A DNA stretch of 7,988 nt from Schaedlerella sp. (GTDB taxonomy: Bacteria > Bacillota > Clostridia > Lachnospirales > Lachnospiraceae): positions 1-7,988 of the forward strand of contig JAHHTO010000111.1 in NCBI GenBank assembly GCA_020024595.1, given 5' to 3'. The notes under the pieces are model-generated. The model was given only the letters and a program-made list of their open reading frames with translations. It had not been told where the DNA came from and made no database searches. Positions within the stretch are counted from its first letter, which is position 1. Each line of letters begins with the position of its first letter. The translations under genes were made by a program, and so were the position numbers. Positions 1 through 6,628 of the stretch are shown in pieces.

Positions 1-50
1 GGTGTCGTCTGCTCAAACTCTTTTTTGATATCAGCAATGCTGTTACTCAT
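1..50 (-). CDS. rnhB: Probable ribonuclease HII, N-terminal fragment (continues past the window edge)
   Basis: Only the first 16 codons are present, reading MSNSIADIKKEFEQTT. The start ATG sits at 48-50 and is preceded by a good ribosome binding site, GGGAGG, seven bases upstream. The start overlaps the end of the second signal peptidase gene by 8 bases (the shared string is ATGAGTAA), which suggests translational coupling. The identification rests on context: in Firmicutes rnhB usually follows rbgA/ylqF, and RNase HII proteins of this group carry a short N-terminal helix with an 'IKE/IKK' style sequence before the catalytic domain. No catalytic residue is inside the window, so the product call is inference, while the existence of a coding start is well supported. 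Confidence 0.55.
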   Translation of the reverse strand, partial: MSNSIADIKKEFEQTT

Positions 51-588
51 GACTAATCCTCCCGAATTCGTGCAAAGGCCAGATGCGAATCCATGCTCTT
101 CCAAGCAAATCTTCTCTGTGAAGAACTCCCACACTTGGATCTCTGCTGTCAGAACTATGATTCCGGTTATCCCCTAGAACAAAGTATTCATCTTCCCCTA
201 AAATAATCGGTTCTTCTGCAATTCCCGGCACTTCCATCAACTCATTTCCGTAATCTTCCCCCAGCAATTCCCCATCAATGTATACATATCCATCCTTTAC
301 CTGCACAGTCTCACCCGGAAGTCCGATGATCCTCTTGATATAATATGTGTTTTCTTTGTGTTGATATGGAAAAACGATAATTTCATACCGCTTTGGTTCA
401 CGAAACCGATATGAAATCTTATCTACGATCAGATTATCTCCGTCATAGAGTGTTGTTTCCATAGACTGCCCGCTTACCTTCGTTCTTTGCCCTACATAAG
501 TAATCACCAAATACGTTATTCCGATAATGAGCAGTATATAAGCGATCCATCCTGCCAGTTCCCTTAAAATCCCTCTCTCTTCCTTCAT
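43..588 (-). CDS. lepB: Signal peptidase I (leader peptidase), second copy
   Basis: Membrane-anchored serine protease (family S26A, Ser-Lys dyad) that removes signal peptides from exported proteins on the outer face of the membrane. The 181-residue protein has a single N-terminal membrane segment at about residues 12-32. It is followed by the SGQSME motif with nucleophile Ser42, the general-base Lys85 in YIKRIIGLPGE (83-93), and the conserved GDN...SSDSRD box (139-150). Length and single-anchor layout match Gram-positive SipS-type enzymes. The ATG is preceded by AGGGGGTG. It lies 67 bases after rbgA, and its stop overlaps the next gene by 8 bases. It resembles the signal peptidase at 1531-2244 (shared P-G-I-A-x-E and EYFVLGDN segments), so the two look like paralogues separated by rbgA. 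It lacks the long basic N-terminus of that copy. Confidence 0.95.
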   Translation of the reverse strand: MKEERGILRELAGWIAYILLIIGITYLVITYVGQRTKVSGQSMETTLYDGDNLIVDKISYRFREPKRYEIIVFPYQHKENTYYIKRIIGLPGETVQVKDGYVYIDGELLGEDYGNELMEVPGIAEEPIILGEDEYFVLGDNRNHSSDSRDPSVGVLHREDLLGRAWIRIWPLHEFGRISHE

Positions 589-655
589 GCTACACCCCCT
601 CTTTCTATTGAAACCGTTGTATTTTCATTCCAATCCCTAAAATAAAACTAACAGA

Positions 656-1510
656 TTATGTGTCACTTTGCGCTGGAGTCTCTAGTGTAATTCTACCCAG
701 GCGCCCGTTCCGGAAATCATCCAATAAAAGTTTCGCTGCTTTCTCCACATCCAGCTCATTTCCTTTGACAAGGCAATGCCGGCTCTCTGCAATTTCACGT
801 AGATTTTGAAAGCCATCTCCACACTCTGTAATTTCATACTTCTCTGCCAGAATCCCTTTGTACTCTTTTACCAGAAATTGCGTCAGTTCCGCTGCTAATT
901 CTTCCGTGTGCAGAATCTCATCTTTAATAGAACCTATATAAGCAAGGCGTAATCCGACCGTCTGATCTTCAAATCTAGGCCAGAGAATTCCCGGCGTATC
1001 TAACAGTTCTACATTTTTATTCAGGCGGATCCATTGTTTTCCTTTCGTGACCCCCGGTTTATTTCCTGTTTTTGTACAGGCTTTTCCTGCAAGTGCGTTG
1101 ATAAATGTAGATTTCCCTACATTCGGAATACCGACCACAATCGCGCGCACTGGACGATTTAGAATCCCTCGTTTCCGGTCACGTTCAATCTTCTCCTTAC
1201 ATGCTTCCTGAATCACACCATTAATTGACTTGATACCGCTGCCTTTTTTCGCATTCACTTTGACAACAGAATATCCAAGTCCTTTGAAATATTCCATCCA
1301 GGCATCATTCCATTTTTCTTCCGCCAAATCTGATTTGTTCAGCAGAATCAATCTTGCTTTATTCTTTCCCAACTCATCTATATCAGGATTCCGACTACTC
1401 ATCGGTACTCTGGCATCTACCAATTCAATTACCAGGTCGATCAGCTTCATGTTTTCCTGCATCATCCGCTTTGCTTTCGTCATATGACCTGGATACCATT
1501 GAAAATACAT
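656..1510 (-). CDS. rbgA: Ribosome biogenesis GTPase RbgA (YlqF)
   Basis: GTPase needed for late assembly of the 50S subunit; it acts in the cytoplasm on 45S-type intermediates. The 284-residue protein shows the circularly permuted order of the YlqF/YawG family: G4 NKSD at 58-61 comes before G1 GIPNVGKST (127-135), the G2 threonine in PGVTKG (152-157) and G3 DTPG (171-174). The N-terminal WYPGHMTKA motif (5-13) holds His9, the residue reported as catalytic in B. subtilis RbgA. A C-terminal helical RNA-binding domain of about 80 residues follows. The ATG has GGAGGT seven bases upstream. It lies 20 bases after the first lepB, so they are probably cotranscribed. Length is normal and no motif is missing. 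Confidence 0.96.
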   Translation of the reverse strand: MYFQWYPGHMTKAKRMMQENMKLIDLVIELVDARVPMSSRNPDIDELGKNKARLILLNKSDLAEEKWNDAWMEYFKGLGYSVVKVNAKKGSGIKSINGVIQEACKEKIERDRKRGILNRPVRAIVVGIPNVGKSTFINALAGKACTKTGNKPGVTKGKQWIRLNKNVELLDTPGILWPRFEDQTVGLRLAYIGSIKDEILHTEELAAELTQFLVKEYKGILAEKYEITECGDGFQNLREIAESRHCLVKGNELDVEKAAKLLLDDFRNGRLGRITLETPAQSDT

Positions 1511-1530
1511 GATTTCTACCTCCGTCTTTC

Positions 1531-2244
1531 TTATTTTTTTATAAATCCAAAATCCGATCCAAAGTTTGCAACAAACCAGACCTTCCCATAAATATCTTTT
1601 CTCTGAACATTTCCCACATCTGCCATACGGCTGTCATCACTGCTCCCGTGATTATCCCCGAGTACAAAATACTCTCCTTCTCCAAGTTCAATTGCCTCAG
1701 AAGCAATTCCCGGATTAGTGATTTCGTAGGAATAAATATCCTTCACCAGAATCTCATCGTTAATATACACCTGTCCGTCCTGTATCTGCACTTTTTCTCC
1801 CGGAAGTCCGACAATACGCTTTACCATATAGTGCGCATTTTCATTGCCGTCCGGCTTAAAGGCAATAATATCTCCGCGGCCAGGCTTTCTGGCATTATAC
1901 ACCAGTCTATTCACAAGTAGAATATCTCCATTCTTAAGTGCCGGACTCATAGAATCTCCCGCATTGCTTACCCGCTGTCCAAAAAACAGCACCAGCATCA
2001 GTGCCAACAGAGATACCGCCATAACTTCCACGATCCAGCGTGCAATCTCCTTGGGCTGATTTACCGCCAGTTCCAACTTTTCTGTTGGAAACCGAAGTGG
2101 AAACCCTCCTTTTCTCTTCTGATTCTTTTGCCGAAGATGATTTCTTTTTTTTGCATCTGCACGTTTGATCGCCTGCTGCCTTCTCTGACTCTTCCTTTTT
2201 ACTTTCCTTTTTTTTCGTTTTTTATGAAATGTCAAGTCCTGCAT
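1531..2244 (-). CDS. lepB: Signal peptidase I with a long, very basic cytoplasmic N-terminus
   Basis: Type I leader peptidase of the Ser-Lys dyad family, 237 residues. Nucleophile Ser98 lies in AGDSMSP, Lys142 in VKRIVGLPGE (141-150), and the GDN..SSDDSR box spans 196-206. One membrane segment lies at about 67-88. What is odd is the region before it: residues 8-45 contain 22 Lys or Arg in 38 positions, giving an extension of about 65 residues that the copy at 43-588 lacks. Some Clostridia signal peptidases have a short basic stretch here, so this is a stronger form of a known tendency. Its role (charge anchor, nucleic-acid or ribosome contact) is unknown. The start ATG at 2242-2244 has AAGGGG upstream. 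The gene follows rplS across a 184-base gap that contains the rplS terminator. Confidence 0.95.
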   Translation of the reverse strand: MQDLTFHKKRKKRKVKRKSQRRQQAIKRADAKKRNHLRQKNQKRKGGFPLRFPTEKLELAVNQPKEIARWIVEVMAVSLLALMLVLFFGQRVSNAGDSMSPALKNGDILLVNRLVYNARKPGRGDIIAFKPDGNENAHYMVKRIVGLPGEKVQIQDGQVYINDEILVKDIYSYEITNPGIASEAIELGEGEYFVLGDNHGSSDDSRMADVGNVQRKDIYGKVWFVANFGSDFGFIKK

Positions 2245-2258
2245 CTGTATGCCCCTTA

Positions 2259-2283
2259 GTTATATATGATAACAGCCCTGTTA
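2259..2283. repeat. Two overlapping inverted repeats before lepB
   Basis: Directly upstream of the lepB ribosome binding site are two small inverted repeats that share bases. One is GTTAT-ATATG-ATAAC at 2259-2273. The other is the perfect TAACAG-CC-CTGTTA at 2270-2283. As RNA they could form alternative small hairpins close to the ribosome binding site, and as DNA they could be an operator. No convincing sigma-A promoter pair was found here: the best is TTGGAA with an 18-base spacer to TGTTAT, 4 of 6 matches in each box. Confidence 0.35.
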
Positions 2284-2340
2284 GCCGTCTCTTTCCAACT
2301 CATCCATAAATTTTCTTGTCTACATCGTCTCCATAGTAAC

Positions 2341-2376
2341 AGAAAAGGGACAAACTACAAATCTGTAATTGTCCCT
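2341..2376 (-). terminator. Intrinsic terminator of rplS
   Basis: About 52 bases after the rplS stop, the minus-strand RNA forms an 8-bp stem AGGGACAA/UUGUCCCU (2369-2376 with 2346-2353). It is extended by a second 5-bp stem UUACA/UGUAG with a one-base bulge and a GAUU loop. UUUUCU follows at once. This is a classic rho-independent terminator in minus-strand direction. It separates rplS from the downstream lepB-rbgA group, although read-through is possible. Confidence 0.85.
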
Positions 2377-2428
2377 CTCAATGTTGTTACTTTTTCAGTT
2401 GCATTTTACCGCACTCCAGCAAAACAAA

Positions 2429-2776
2429 CTATTTTACTAATTCTTTTACTTTCGCTCTCTTACCTACACGTCCTCTTAAGTAGTTCAGTTTTGCTCTTCT
2501 TACTTTACCCATACGAACAACTTCTACTTTCTCTACGTGTGGAGAATGAACCGGCCATGTCTTCTCAACACCAACACCATTTGATGTCTTTCTTACTGTG
2601 AAAGTCTCTCTTACTCCGCCTCCCTGTCTCTTAAGTACAGTTCCTTCGAATACCTGAATTCTTTCACGGTTTCCCTCTTTAATCTTAGCGTATACTCTTA
2701 CAGTATCACCTACATGAAACTCTGGAGCATTCTCTTTAATCTGCTCAGCTTCGATGTTCTTAATAATATCGTTCAT
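2429..2776 (-). CDS. rplS: 50S ribosomal protein L19
   Basis: Structural protein of the large subunit, located near the 30S-50S interface. The 115-residue length is the family norm. The sequence has the L19 SH3-like barrel with FHVGDTVRVYAKIKEGNRERIQ start, VFEGTVLKRQGGGVRETFTVRK, and the basic tail KVRRAKLNYLRGRVGKRAK. The ribosome binding site AAGGAGGT six bases before the ATG is near perfect, as expected for an abundant protein. It follows trmD as in the usual rpsP-rimM-trmD-rplS order. It also has its own promoter and leader in the 125-base gap before it and a terminator after it, so it can be expressed as a separate unit. Confidence 0.98.
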   Translation of the reverse strand: MNDIIKNIEAEQIKENAPEFHVGDTVRVYAKIKEGNRERIQVFEGTVLKRQGGGVRETFTVRKTSNGVGVEKTWPVHSPHVEKVEVVRMGKVRRAKLNYLRGRVGKRAKVKELVK

Positions 2777-2860
2777 TGTGTGACCTCCTTAATCTTTGAC
2801 GTTCTTAACACTCGCACATTGGGTGCCAGAGGACCATCGCTCTTCTTTTACACAAACAAC
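2777..2860 (-). ncRNA. Structured 5' leader of rplS, probable L19 leader
   Basis: The untranslated region between the predicted start of transcription (near 2860) and the rplS ATG can fold. A stem CUC-(UG bulge)-GCAC / GUGC-GAG with loop CCAAU lies at 2811-2831. The UUGUGU near the 5' end (2850-2855) is exactly complementary to ACACAA at 2776-2781, which covers the spacer between ribosome binding site and AUG plus the first base of the AUG. This is what an autoregulated r-protein leader would look like. Leaders of this class (L19 leader) are known upstream of rplS in Firmicutes. The match to that family was not tested; pairings were found by eye. Confidence 0.5.
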
Positions 2861-2866
2861 TGTTGT

Positions 2867-2895
2867 AGTTTATCATATTTTTTTGGAAGTTGCAA
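2867..2895 (-). promoter_or_regulatory. Extended -10 promoter for rplS
   Basis: On the minus strand TTGCAA (2890-2895; 5 of 6 to consensus) is followed after 17 bases by TAAACT (2867-2872; 4 of 6), with TGA directly before it, giving an extended -10 element. It lies 7 bases past the trmD stop and about 90 bases before the rplS start, leaving room for the structured leader. It would let L19 be made in higher amounts than RimM and TrmD. Confidence 0.6.
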
Positions 2896-2901
2896 GGGGT
2901 T

Positions 2902-3627
2902 TTAGGCTTTTTGTGTGAATTCCCGCTCTTCCTCTGTCAATTCACACTTCTCCAGTAAATCCGGTCTCCTTTCCTTCGTGCGAAGAATAGACTGTTCCCT
3001 TCTCCACTTCTCGATCTTTGCATGATGCCCTGACAGAAGCACCTCTGGCACTTTCTTTCCACGCCACTCTTCCGGTCTGGAATATTGCGGATATTCTAAT
3101 AAATTATCCTGAAAAGACTCAAATTCTGCTGACACATCATTATGAAGTACACCGGGAACAAGCCTGGAAATTGTATCCACCATCACCATTGCCGGGAGTT
3201 CCCCACCTGTCAGCACATAGTCACCAATCGACACATAATCTGTCACAATCTCTTCCAAAACACGTTCATCAATCCCCTCATAGTGCCCGCAGAGCAACAC
3301 CAGTTCTTTTTCCTGTGCCATCTCTTCCGCCATCTTTTGTGTAAATGTATCCCCCTGAGGAGATAAATATACAACCCGTAATTTTCTCTTAGCGACCTTC
3401 TCCTCAACTGCCTTATACGCAAGATACACCGGCTCTGCCTGCATCAACATCCCCGCACCGCCACCATAAGGATAATCATCTACACTCTGATGTTTATTAA
3501 ACGCATAATCTCGGATGTTCACTGCATCAATCGACAGTAAGTCTCTTGACACAGCTCGTCCAATAATACTCGTATTCAGTCCATTCATCACCATCTCAGG
3601 AAATAAGGTTAAGATATGAAAATTCAT
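2902..3627 (-). CDS. trmD: tRNA (guanine-N1-)-methyltransferase TrmD
   Basis: Makes m1G37 next to the anticodon of tRNAs reading CUN, CCN and CGG, using S-adenosylmethionine; this prevents +1 frameshifting. The 241-residue protein carries the SPOUT-class trefoil-knot motifs: DDYPYGGGAGM (50-60), LLCGHYEGID (111-120) and SIGDYVLTGGE (133-143). Asp174 in SFQDNLLEYPQYSRP aligns with the proposed catalytic Asp of E. coli TrmD (D169). The C-terminal VPEVLLSGHHAKIEKWR (193-209) is the tRNA-binding part. The start overlaps the rimM stop in an ATGA arrangement, so the two are translationally coupled. Confidence 0.98.
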   Translation of the reverse strand: MNFHILTLFPEMVMNGLNTSIIGRAVSRDLLSIDAVNIRDYAFNKHQSVDDYPYGGGAGMLMQAEPVYLAYKAVEEKVAKRKLRVVYLSPQGDTFTQKMAEEMAQEKELVLLCGHYEGIDERVLEEIVTDYVSIGDYVLTGGELPAMVMVDTISRLVPGVLHNDVSAEFESFQDNLLEYPQYSRPEEWRGKKVPEVLLSGHHAKIEKWRREQSILRTKERRPDLLEKCELTEEEREFTQKA

Positions 3628-4130
3628 GATACCAGTCCCTCCAGTAAATGTACTTTCATCTCCTTTTGCTCCACATCTACTGCCAGAATGCAGTCATGAA
3701 TTGCCGGAATCAGCACCTCCCCAAGCGTTTCAAACCGCACAACATAAACTTCATTCGCTCCAGTCGTGATCACATCTTGCAATTCACCTATTTCACCCGC
3801 ATCGGTAATCACCTTCATTCCAATCAAATCAGCAATATAATACTCATCCTCTTCCAGTTCCACCGCATTTTCACGTGTTACCATAAGACTCTTTCCCTTA
3901 TACTGCTCAATGTCATTTATATGATCGATTCCTTTAAATTTCATAATAACAAACTGTTTAAAGAATTTCACATTTTGAACTTCCAAAGGAATCTGCTCTT
4001 TTCCTGTCTCCAAAATTACTTCTTTTAATTTTTTGAACCTTCCGGCATCATCAGTTGTCGGAAATACTTTGACCTCTCCTCTGATTCCATGTGTAGAAGA
4101 AATGACTCCTACCTGCAAAAACTGCTCCAT
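3624..4130 (-). CDS. rimM: Ribosome maturation factor RimM
   Basis: 30S assembly factor that acts on the 3' (head) domain around S19. The 168-residue length is typical. The N-terminal RimM barrel begins VGVISSTHGIRGEVKVFPTTD (residues 7-27). The C-terminal PRC-barrel starts near residue 95 with the conserved adjacent tyrosines EYYIADLIG (Tyr97-Tyr98) and ends with the conserved VLIPAIHDCILAVD segment. An AGGAGA ribosome binding site precedes the ATG. It overlaps trmD by 4 bases (ATGA), but is 175 bases away from khpA, and that gap contains RNA hairpins. Confidence 0.96.
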   Translation of the reverse strand: MEQFLQVGVISSTHGIRGEVKVFPTTDDAGRFKKLKEVILETGKEQIPLEVQNVKFFKQFVIMKFKGIDHINDIEQYKGKSLMVTRENAVELEEDEYYIADLIGMKVITDAGEIGELQDVITTGANEVYVVRFETLGEVLIPAIHDCILAVDVEQKEMKVHLLEGLVS

Positions 4131-4178
4131 TCGTTTCTCCTGTCTTCTTGATTTGTAGAATATCTATATCAGATTCCG

Positions 4179-4196
4179 ATGAATCTATCGATTCAT
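4179..4196. repeat. Perfect 7-bp inverted repeat before rimM
   Basis: ATGAATC-TATC-GATTCAT forms a perfect inverted repeat with a 4-base loop about 50 bases before the rimM start. It could be an RNA hairpin in the rimM leader or a protein site. The neighbouring bases (GAATC, GATATTC) repeat similar small words, so the region is enriched in them. No function can be assigned. Confidence 0.35.
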
Positions 4197-4222
4197 TCCT
4201 GTGTTATATGTACGGGTTCAAG

Positions 4223-4298
4223 AAAGGAGCAGTCTTTCCTACCGGATTCCTGCCCCTTTTTCTGTTGCCATACATATTCTGAAAAACCACTGGGTTCT
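4223..4298 (-). terminator. Two hairpins in the khpA-rimM gap, possible attenuator
   Basis: Read on the minus strand, a small stem AGAACC/GGUUUU with loop CAGU (4283-4298, one G-U pair) followed by U and C starts 7 bases after the khpA stop. A second, strong 10-bp stem AAAGGGGCAG/CUGCUCCUUU with a 17-base loop lies at 4223-4259. It ends in UUU followed by CUUG, a short U-tract. Together they could reduce read-through from rpsP-khpA into rimM-trmD or protect the 3' end of the upstream mRNA. The second stem has a better U-run on the plus strand, but no plus-strand gene precedes it. Confidence 0.45.
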
Positions 4299-4305
4299 TC
4301 CGCTT

Positions 4306-4536
4306 TTACTGCATAATGTCAACAACCACTCTCTTATCTTCTTTCGCTGCGGCTGCTTTTACAACAGCACGGATTGCTTTCGCAATACGCCCCTGTTTTC
4401 CAATCACTTTGCCCATATCGCCTTCTGCCACACGTACTTCAATGACTGTTGTTCTGCCATCCTGTCTCTCAGTTACAGAAACACCGTCCGGATTGTCAAC
4501 CAATGCTTTCGCAATTACTTCTACTAATTCTTTCAT
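4306..4536 (-). CDS. khpA: KH-domain RNA-binding protein KhpA (YlqC)
   Basis: Small KH-domain RNA chaperone, 76 residues, known in Gram-positives to pair with KhpB (Jag/EloR) and to affect cell division and elongation. The GKQG loop (46-49) in MGKVIGKQGRIAKAIRAV is the nucleic-acid binding GxxG motif, flanked by the expected helices. The C-terminal strand ends KRVVVDIMQ. The ribosome binding site GGAGGTG is close to consensus. It follows rpsP by 26 bases, which is the standard arrangement, and shares its transcript. Length matches the family. Confidence 0.94.
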   Translation of the reverse strand: MKELVEVIAKALVDNPDGVSVTERQDGRTTVIEVRVAEGDMGKVIGKQGRIAKAIRAVVKAAAAKEDKRVVVDIMQ

Positions 4537-4562
4537 TTGCGCGCACCTCCACGGAACGTCTA

Positions 4563-4808
4563 TTATTTCTCAATTCCTGCTGCTTTGAAGATCTTTCCTA
4601 CAACTTCTGTCGGCTGAGCACCATTGTTAAGCCATTTCTTAGCTGCTTCCTCATCTACTTTGAATACACTTGGTTCCTGATTCGGATCATATGTTCCGAT
4701 TTCTTCGATGAATTTTCCATCTCTTGGAGCTCTGGAATCTGCTACTACGATTCTATAAAAAGGAGCCTTCTTCTGTCCCATTCTTTTCAATCTGATTTTT
4801 ACTGCCAT
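4563..4808 (-). CDS. rpsP: 30S ribosomal protein S16
   Basis: Structural and assembly protein of the 30S body. The 81-residue sequence opens MAVKIRLKRMGQKKAPFYRIV, carries VADSRAPRDGKFIEEIGTYDP and ends with the WLNNGAQPTEVV region, all hallmarks of S16. The ATG at 4806-4808 has AGAGAGGT upstream. It lies 54 bases after ffh and 26 before khpA and is probably cotranscribed with both. No promoter is convincing in the 54-base AT-rich gap. Confidence 0.98.
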   Translation of the reverse strand: MAVKIRLKRMGQKKAPFYRIVVADSRAPRDGKFIEEIGTYDPNQEPSVFKVDEEAAKKWLNNGAQPTEVVGKIFKAAGIEK

Positions 4809-4862
4809 TTTACTGTACCTCTCTTCTTTCTTAATTTTTAATATAATTTAGTAATCTATGTG

Positions 4863-6221
4863 TCAAAAAGGAAGATTGAATCTACCTCTTTTACCACCTT
4901 TGCCACCCATGAGTCCCGGAAGTTTCTTCATCATCTTCCGCGTCTCATTAAACTGCTTTACCATCCGATTGACCTCTGCAATATCAACCCCTGCACCTTT
5001 TGCAATTCGATGTTTTCTTGATGGATTCAGCAAATCCGGATTCTGTCGCTCCTCTACTGTCATAGACTGTATCATCGCTTCCATTCGTGCCATTTTCTTT
5101 TCATTCTCTTCAGAATCTAAATCCGGCATTTTTTTGCCACCCAGACCTCCCAGCCCCGGCATCATCCCCAATATACCGGAAAGACCGCCCATTTTCTTCA
5201 TCTGATTCATACTTTCCATATAATCCTCATAATCAAATTGGGCTTTCTTCATTTTCTGTGCCATCTGTCTGGCTTTCTCTTCGTCCAGTTCTGCGCCTGC
5301 CTTTTCAATCAGTGTCAGGACATCTCCCATCCCCAAAATACGGGAAGCCATTCTATCCGGATAAAACTGCTCCAGATCAGAAAGCTTCTCCCCCATACCT
5401 ACATAAAGAATCGGCCTTCCTGTCACTTCCTTGATAGACAACGCCGCACCACCTCTGGTATCACCATCCAGCTTGGTCACGATCACACCGTCAATTCCGA
5501 TTTTCTCATGGAAACTCCCGGCCACATTGACTGCATCCTGTCCTGTCATGGCATCCACCACCAAAATGGTCTGATGCACAGCAACTGTTTCTTTGATTTC
5601 CTGCAGTTCCGCCATCATATCTTCATCAATGTGAAGACGTCCTGCAGTATCCAGTATCACAATATTATTCTTATTCTTCGCTGCGTGCTCCATCGCCGCT
5701 TTCGCGATATCTGCAGGTTTTACTTTATTCCCCATGGAAAATACTTCCACACCCTGCTTCTCACCATTAATCTGCAGCTGCTTGATCGCTGCTGGGCGAT
5801 AAACATCGCATGCAACCAGTAGTGGCTTTTTGCCCTTTAATTTGAATTTCCCGGCAAGTTTCGCTGTTGTCGTTGTCTTACCAGCTCCCTGAAGACCAAC
5901 CATCATAATCACGGTTGTTGCACTTCCCGGCTGTAACTCTATCTCTGTTGTCTCAGAACCTAACAAGGCGATCATCTCTTCATTTACAATCTTGATGACC
6001 ATCTGCCCCGGATTCAGTCCATTCATAACGTCCTGACCGATCGCTCGCTCTTGCACCTTTTTAATAAAACTTTTCACTACTCTAAAGTTCACGTCTGCTT
6101 CCAGAAGTGCCATCTTCACTTCTTTGAGCGCAGCCTTTACATCCTCTTCGGTAAGTCGTCCTTTACTGCGGAGGTTCTTGAATACGTTCTGAAGTTTTTC
6201 TGTTAAGCTGTCAAATGCCAT
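4863..6221 (-). CDS. ffh: Signal recognition particle protein Ffh (SRP54)
   Basis: GTPase core of the signal recognition particle; it binds SRP RNA and hydrophobic signal sequences and docks with FtsY at the membrane. The 452-residue protein has an N-domain (about 1-90), the G domain with G1 GLQGAGKTT (109-117), DTAGR (191-195) and TKLDGD (249-254), and an M domain from about 300 on with 17 methionines. The RNA-binding helix-turn-helix SRKHRIAKGAG lies at 401-411. The tail is basic (GGKGGKRGR). The ribosome binding site AGAGGAG lies nine bases before the ATG. It follows ylxM by 40 bases. FtsY, often encoded just upstream of ylxM in Firmicutes, is not present here. Confidence 0.98.
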   Translation of the reverse strand: MAFDSLTEKLQNVFKNLRSKGRLTEEDVKAALKEVKMALLEADVNFRVVKSFIKKVQERAIGQDVMNGLNPGQMVIKIVNEEMIALLGSETTEIELQPGSATTVIMMVGLQGAGKTTTTAKLAGKFKLKGKKPLLVACDVYRPAAIKQLQINGEKQGVEVFSMGNKVKPADIAKAAMEHAAKNKNNIVILDTAGRLHIDEDMMAELQEIKETVAVHQTILVVDAMTGQDAVNVAGSFHEKIGIDGVIVTKLDGDTRGGAALSIKEVTGRPILYVGMGEKLSDLEQFYPDRMASRILGMGDVLTLIEKAGAELDEEKARQMAQKMKKAQFDYEDYMESMNQMKKMGGLSGILGMMPGLGGLGGKKMPDLDSEENEKKMARMEAMIQSMTVEERQNPDLLNPSRKHRIAKGAGVDIAEVNRMVKQFNETRKMMKKLPGLMGGKGGKRGRFNLPF

Positions 6222-6261
6222 TCCGCATCTCCTCTAATCTACTGCAACTCTTATTGCCTAA

Positions 6262-6612
6262 TTACAGTTCTTCTATAATCAAGTCCGAAATCTTTCGGAT
6301 TCTAGCTACCATTGTCTCTGGATACTGCTTCGTCTTCTCATATTCACTTAAAATCTCCTCGATTTCCCGAACATTTTTCTTAATAGAAAGAAACTTTTCT
6401 ACCAGATGAAGCTTCTGCTCATACCCTTCCAGCGCCTTCTGACATCTCTTCACAAGATCATGTACACCTTGCCGACTGATTCCAGCATCTGCAGCAATTT
6501 CACTTAAAGACAGATCTTCTAGGATAAATTGCTCATAAATCTCCTTTTGATGTCGATTGAGAAGTTCTCCGTAAAAATCATACAACAACGCCTGTTCTAA
6601 AATATCATTCAC
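6262..6612 (-). CDS. ylxM: YlxM-family helix-turn-helix protein, SRP-associated
   Basis: Small DNA/RNA-binding-type protein encoded next to ffh in Firmicutes; in streptococci YlxM has been linked to SRP function. The conserved core YDFYGELLNRHQKEIYEQF is followed by a sigma-70 region 4-like helix-turn-helix, LSLSEIAADAGISRQGVHDLVKRC (residues 35-57), and a charged helical tail. The start chosen is GTG at 6610-6612, giving 116 residues, with AAGGTGA five bases upstream. The open frame extends upstream to a TTG at 6657, but that TTG is the first half of the TTGACA -35 box, so it should not be translated. An ATG at 6625-6627 (121 residues) is possible but has no ribosome binding site and would lie before the predicted transcript start. 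The leader is then only about 10 bases. Confidence 0.85.
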   Translation of the reverse strand: MNDILEQALLYDFYGELLNRHQKEIYEQFILEDLSLSEIAADAGISRQGVHDLVKRCQKALEGYEQKLHLVEKFLSIKKNVREIEEILSEYEKTKQYPETMVARIRKISDLIIEEL

Positions 6613-6628
6613 TTTTATCACCTTCATT

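Noticed and set aside
2266..2601. 111-codon plus-strand frame over the lepB-rplS gap
   Set aside because: It runs through the rplS terminator and antisense to L19, has no binding site or family resemblance.
5238..5822. 194-codon plus-strand frame opposite ffh
   Set aside because: It lies wholly antisense to a highly conserved gene, has no ribosome binding site worth noting, and its translation is low-complexity with many His, Cys and Phe, as expected for the opposite strand of a coding region.
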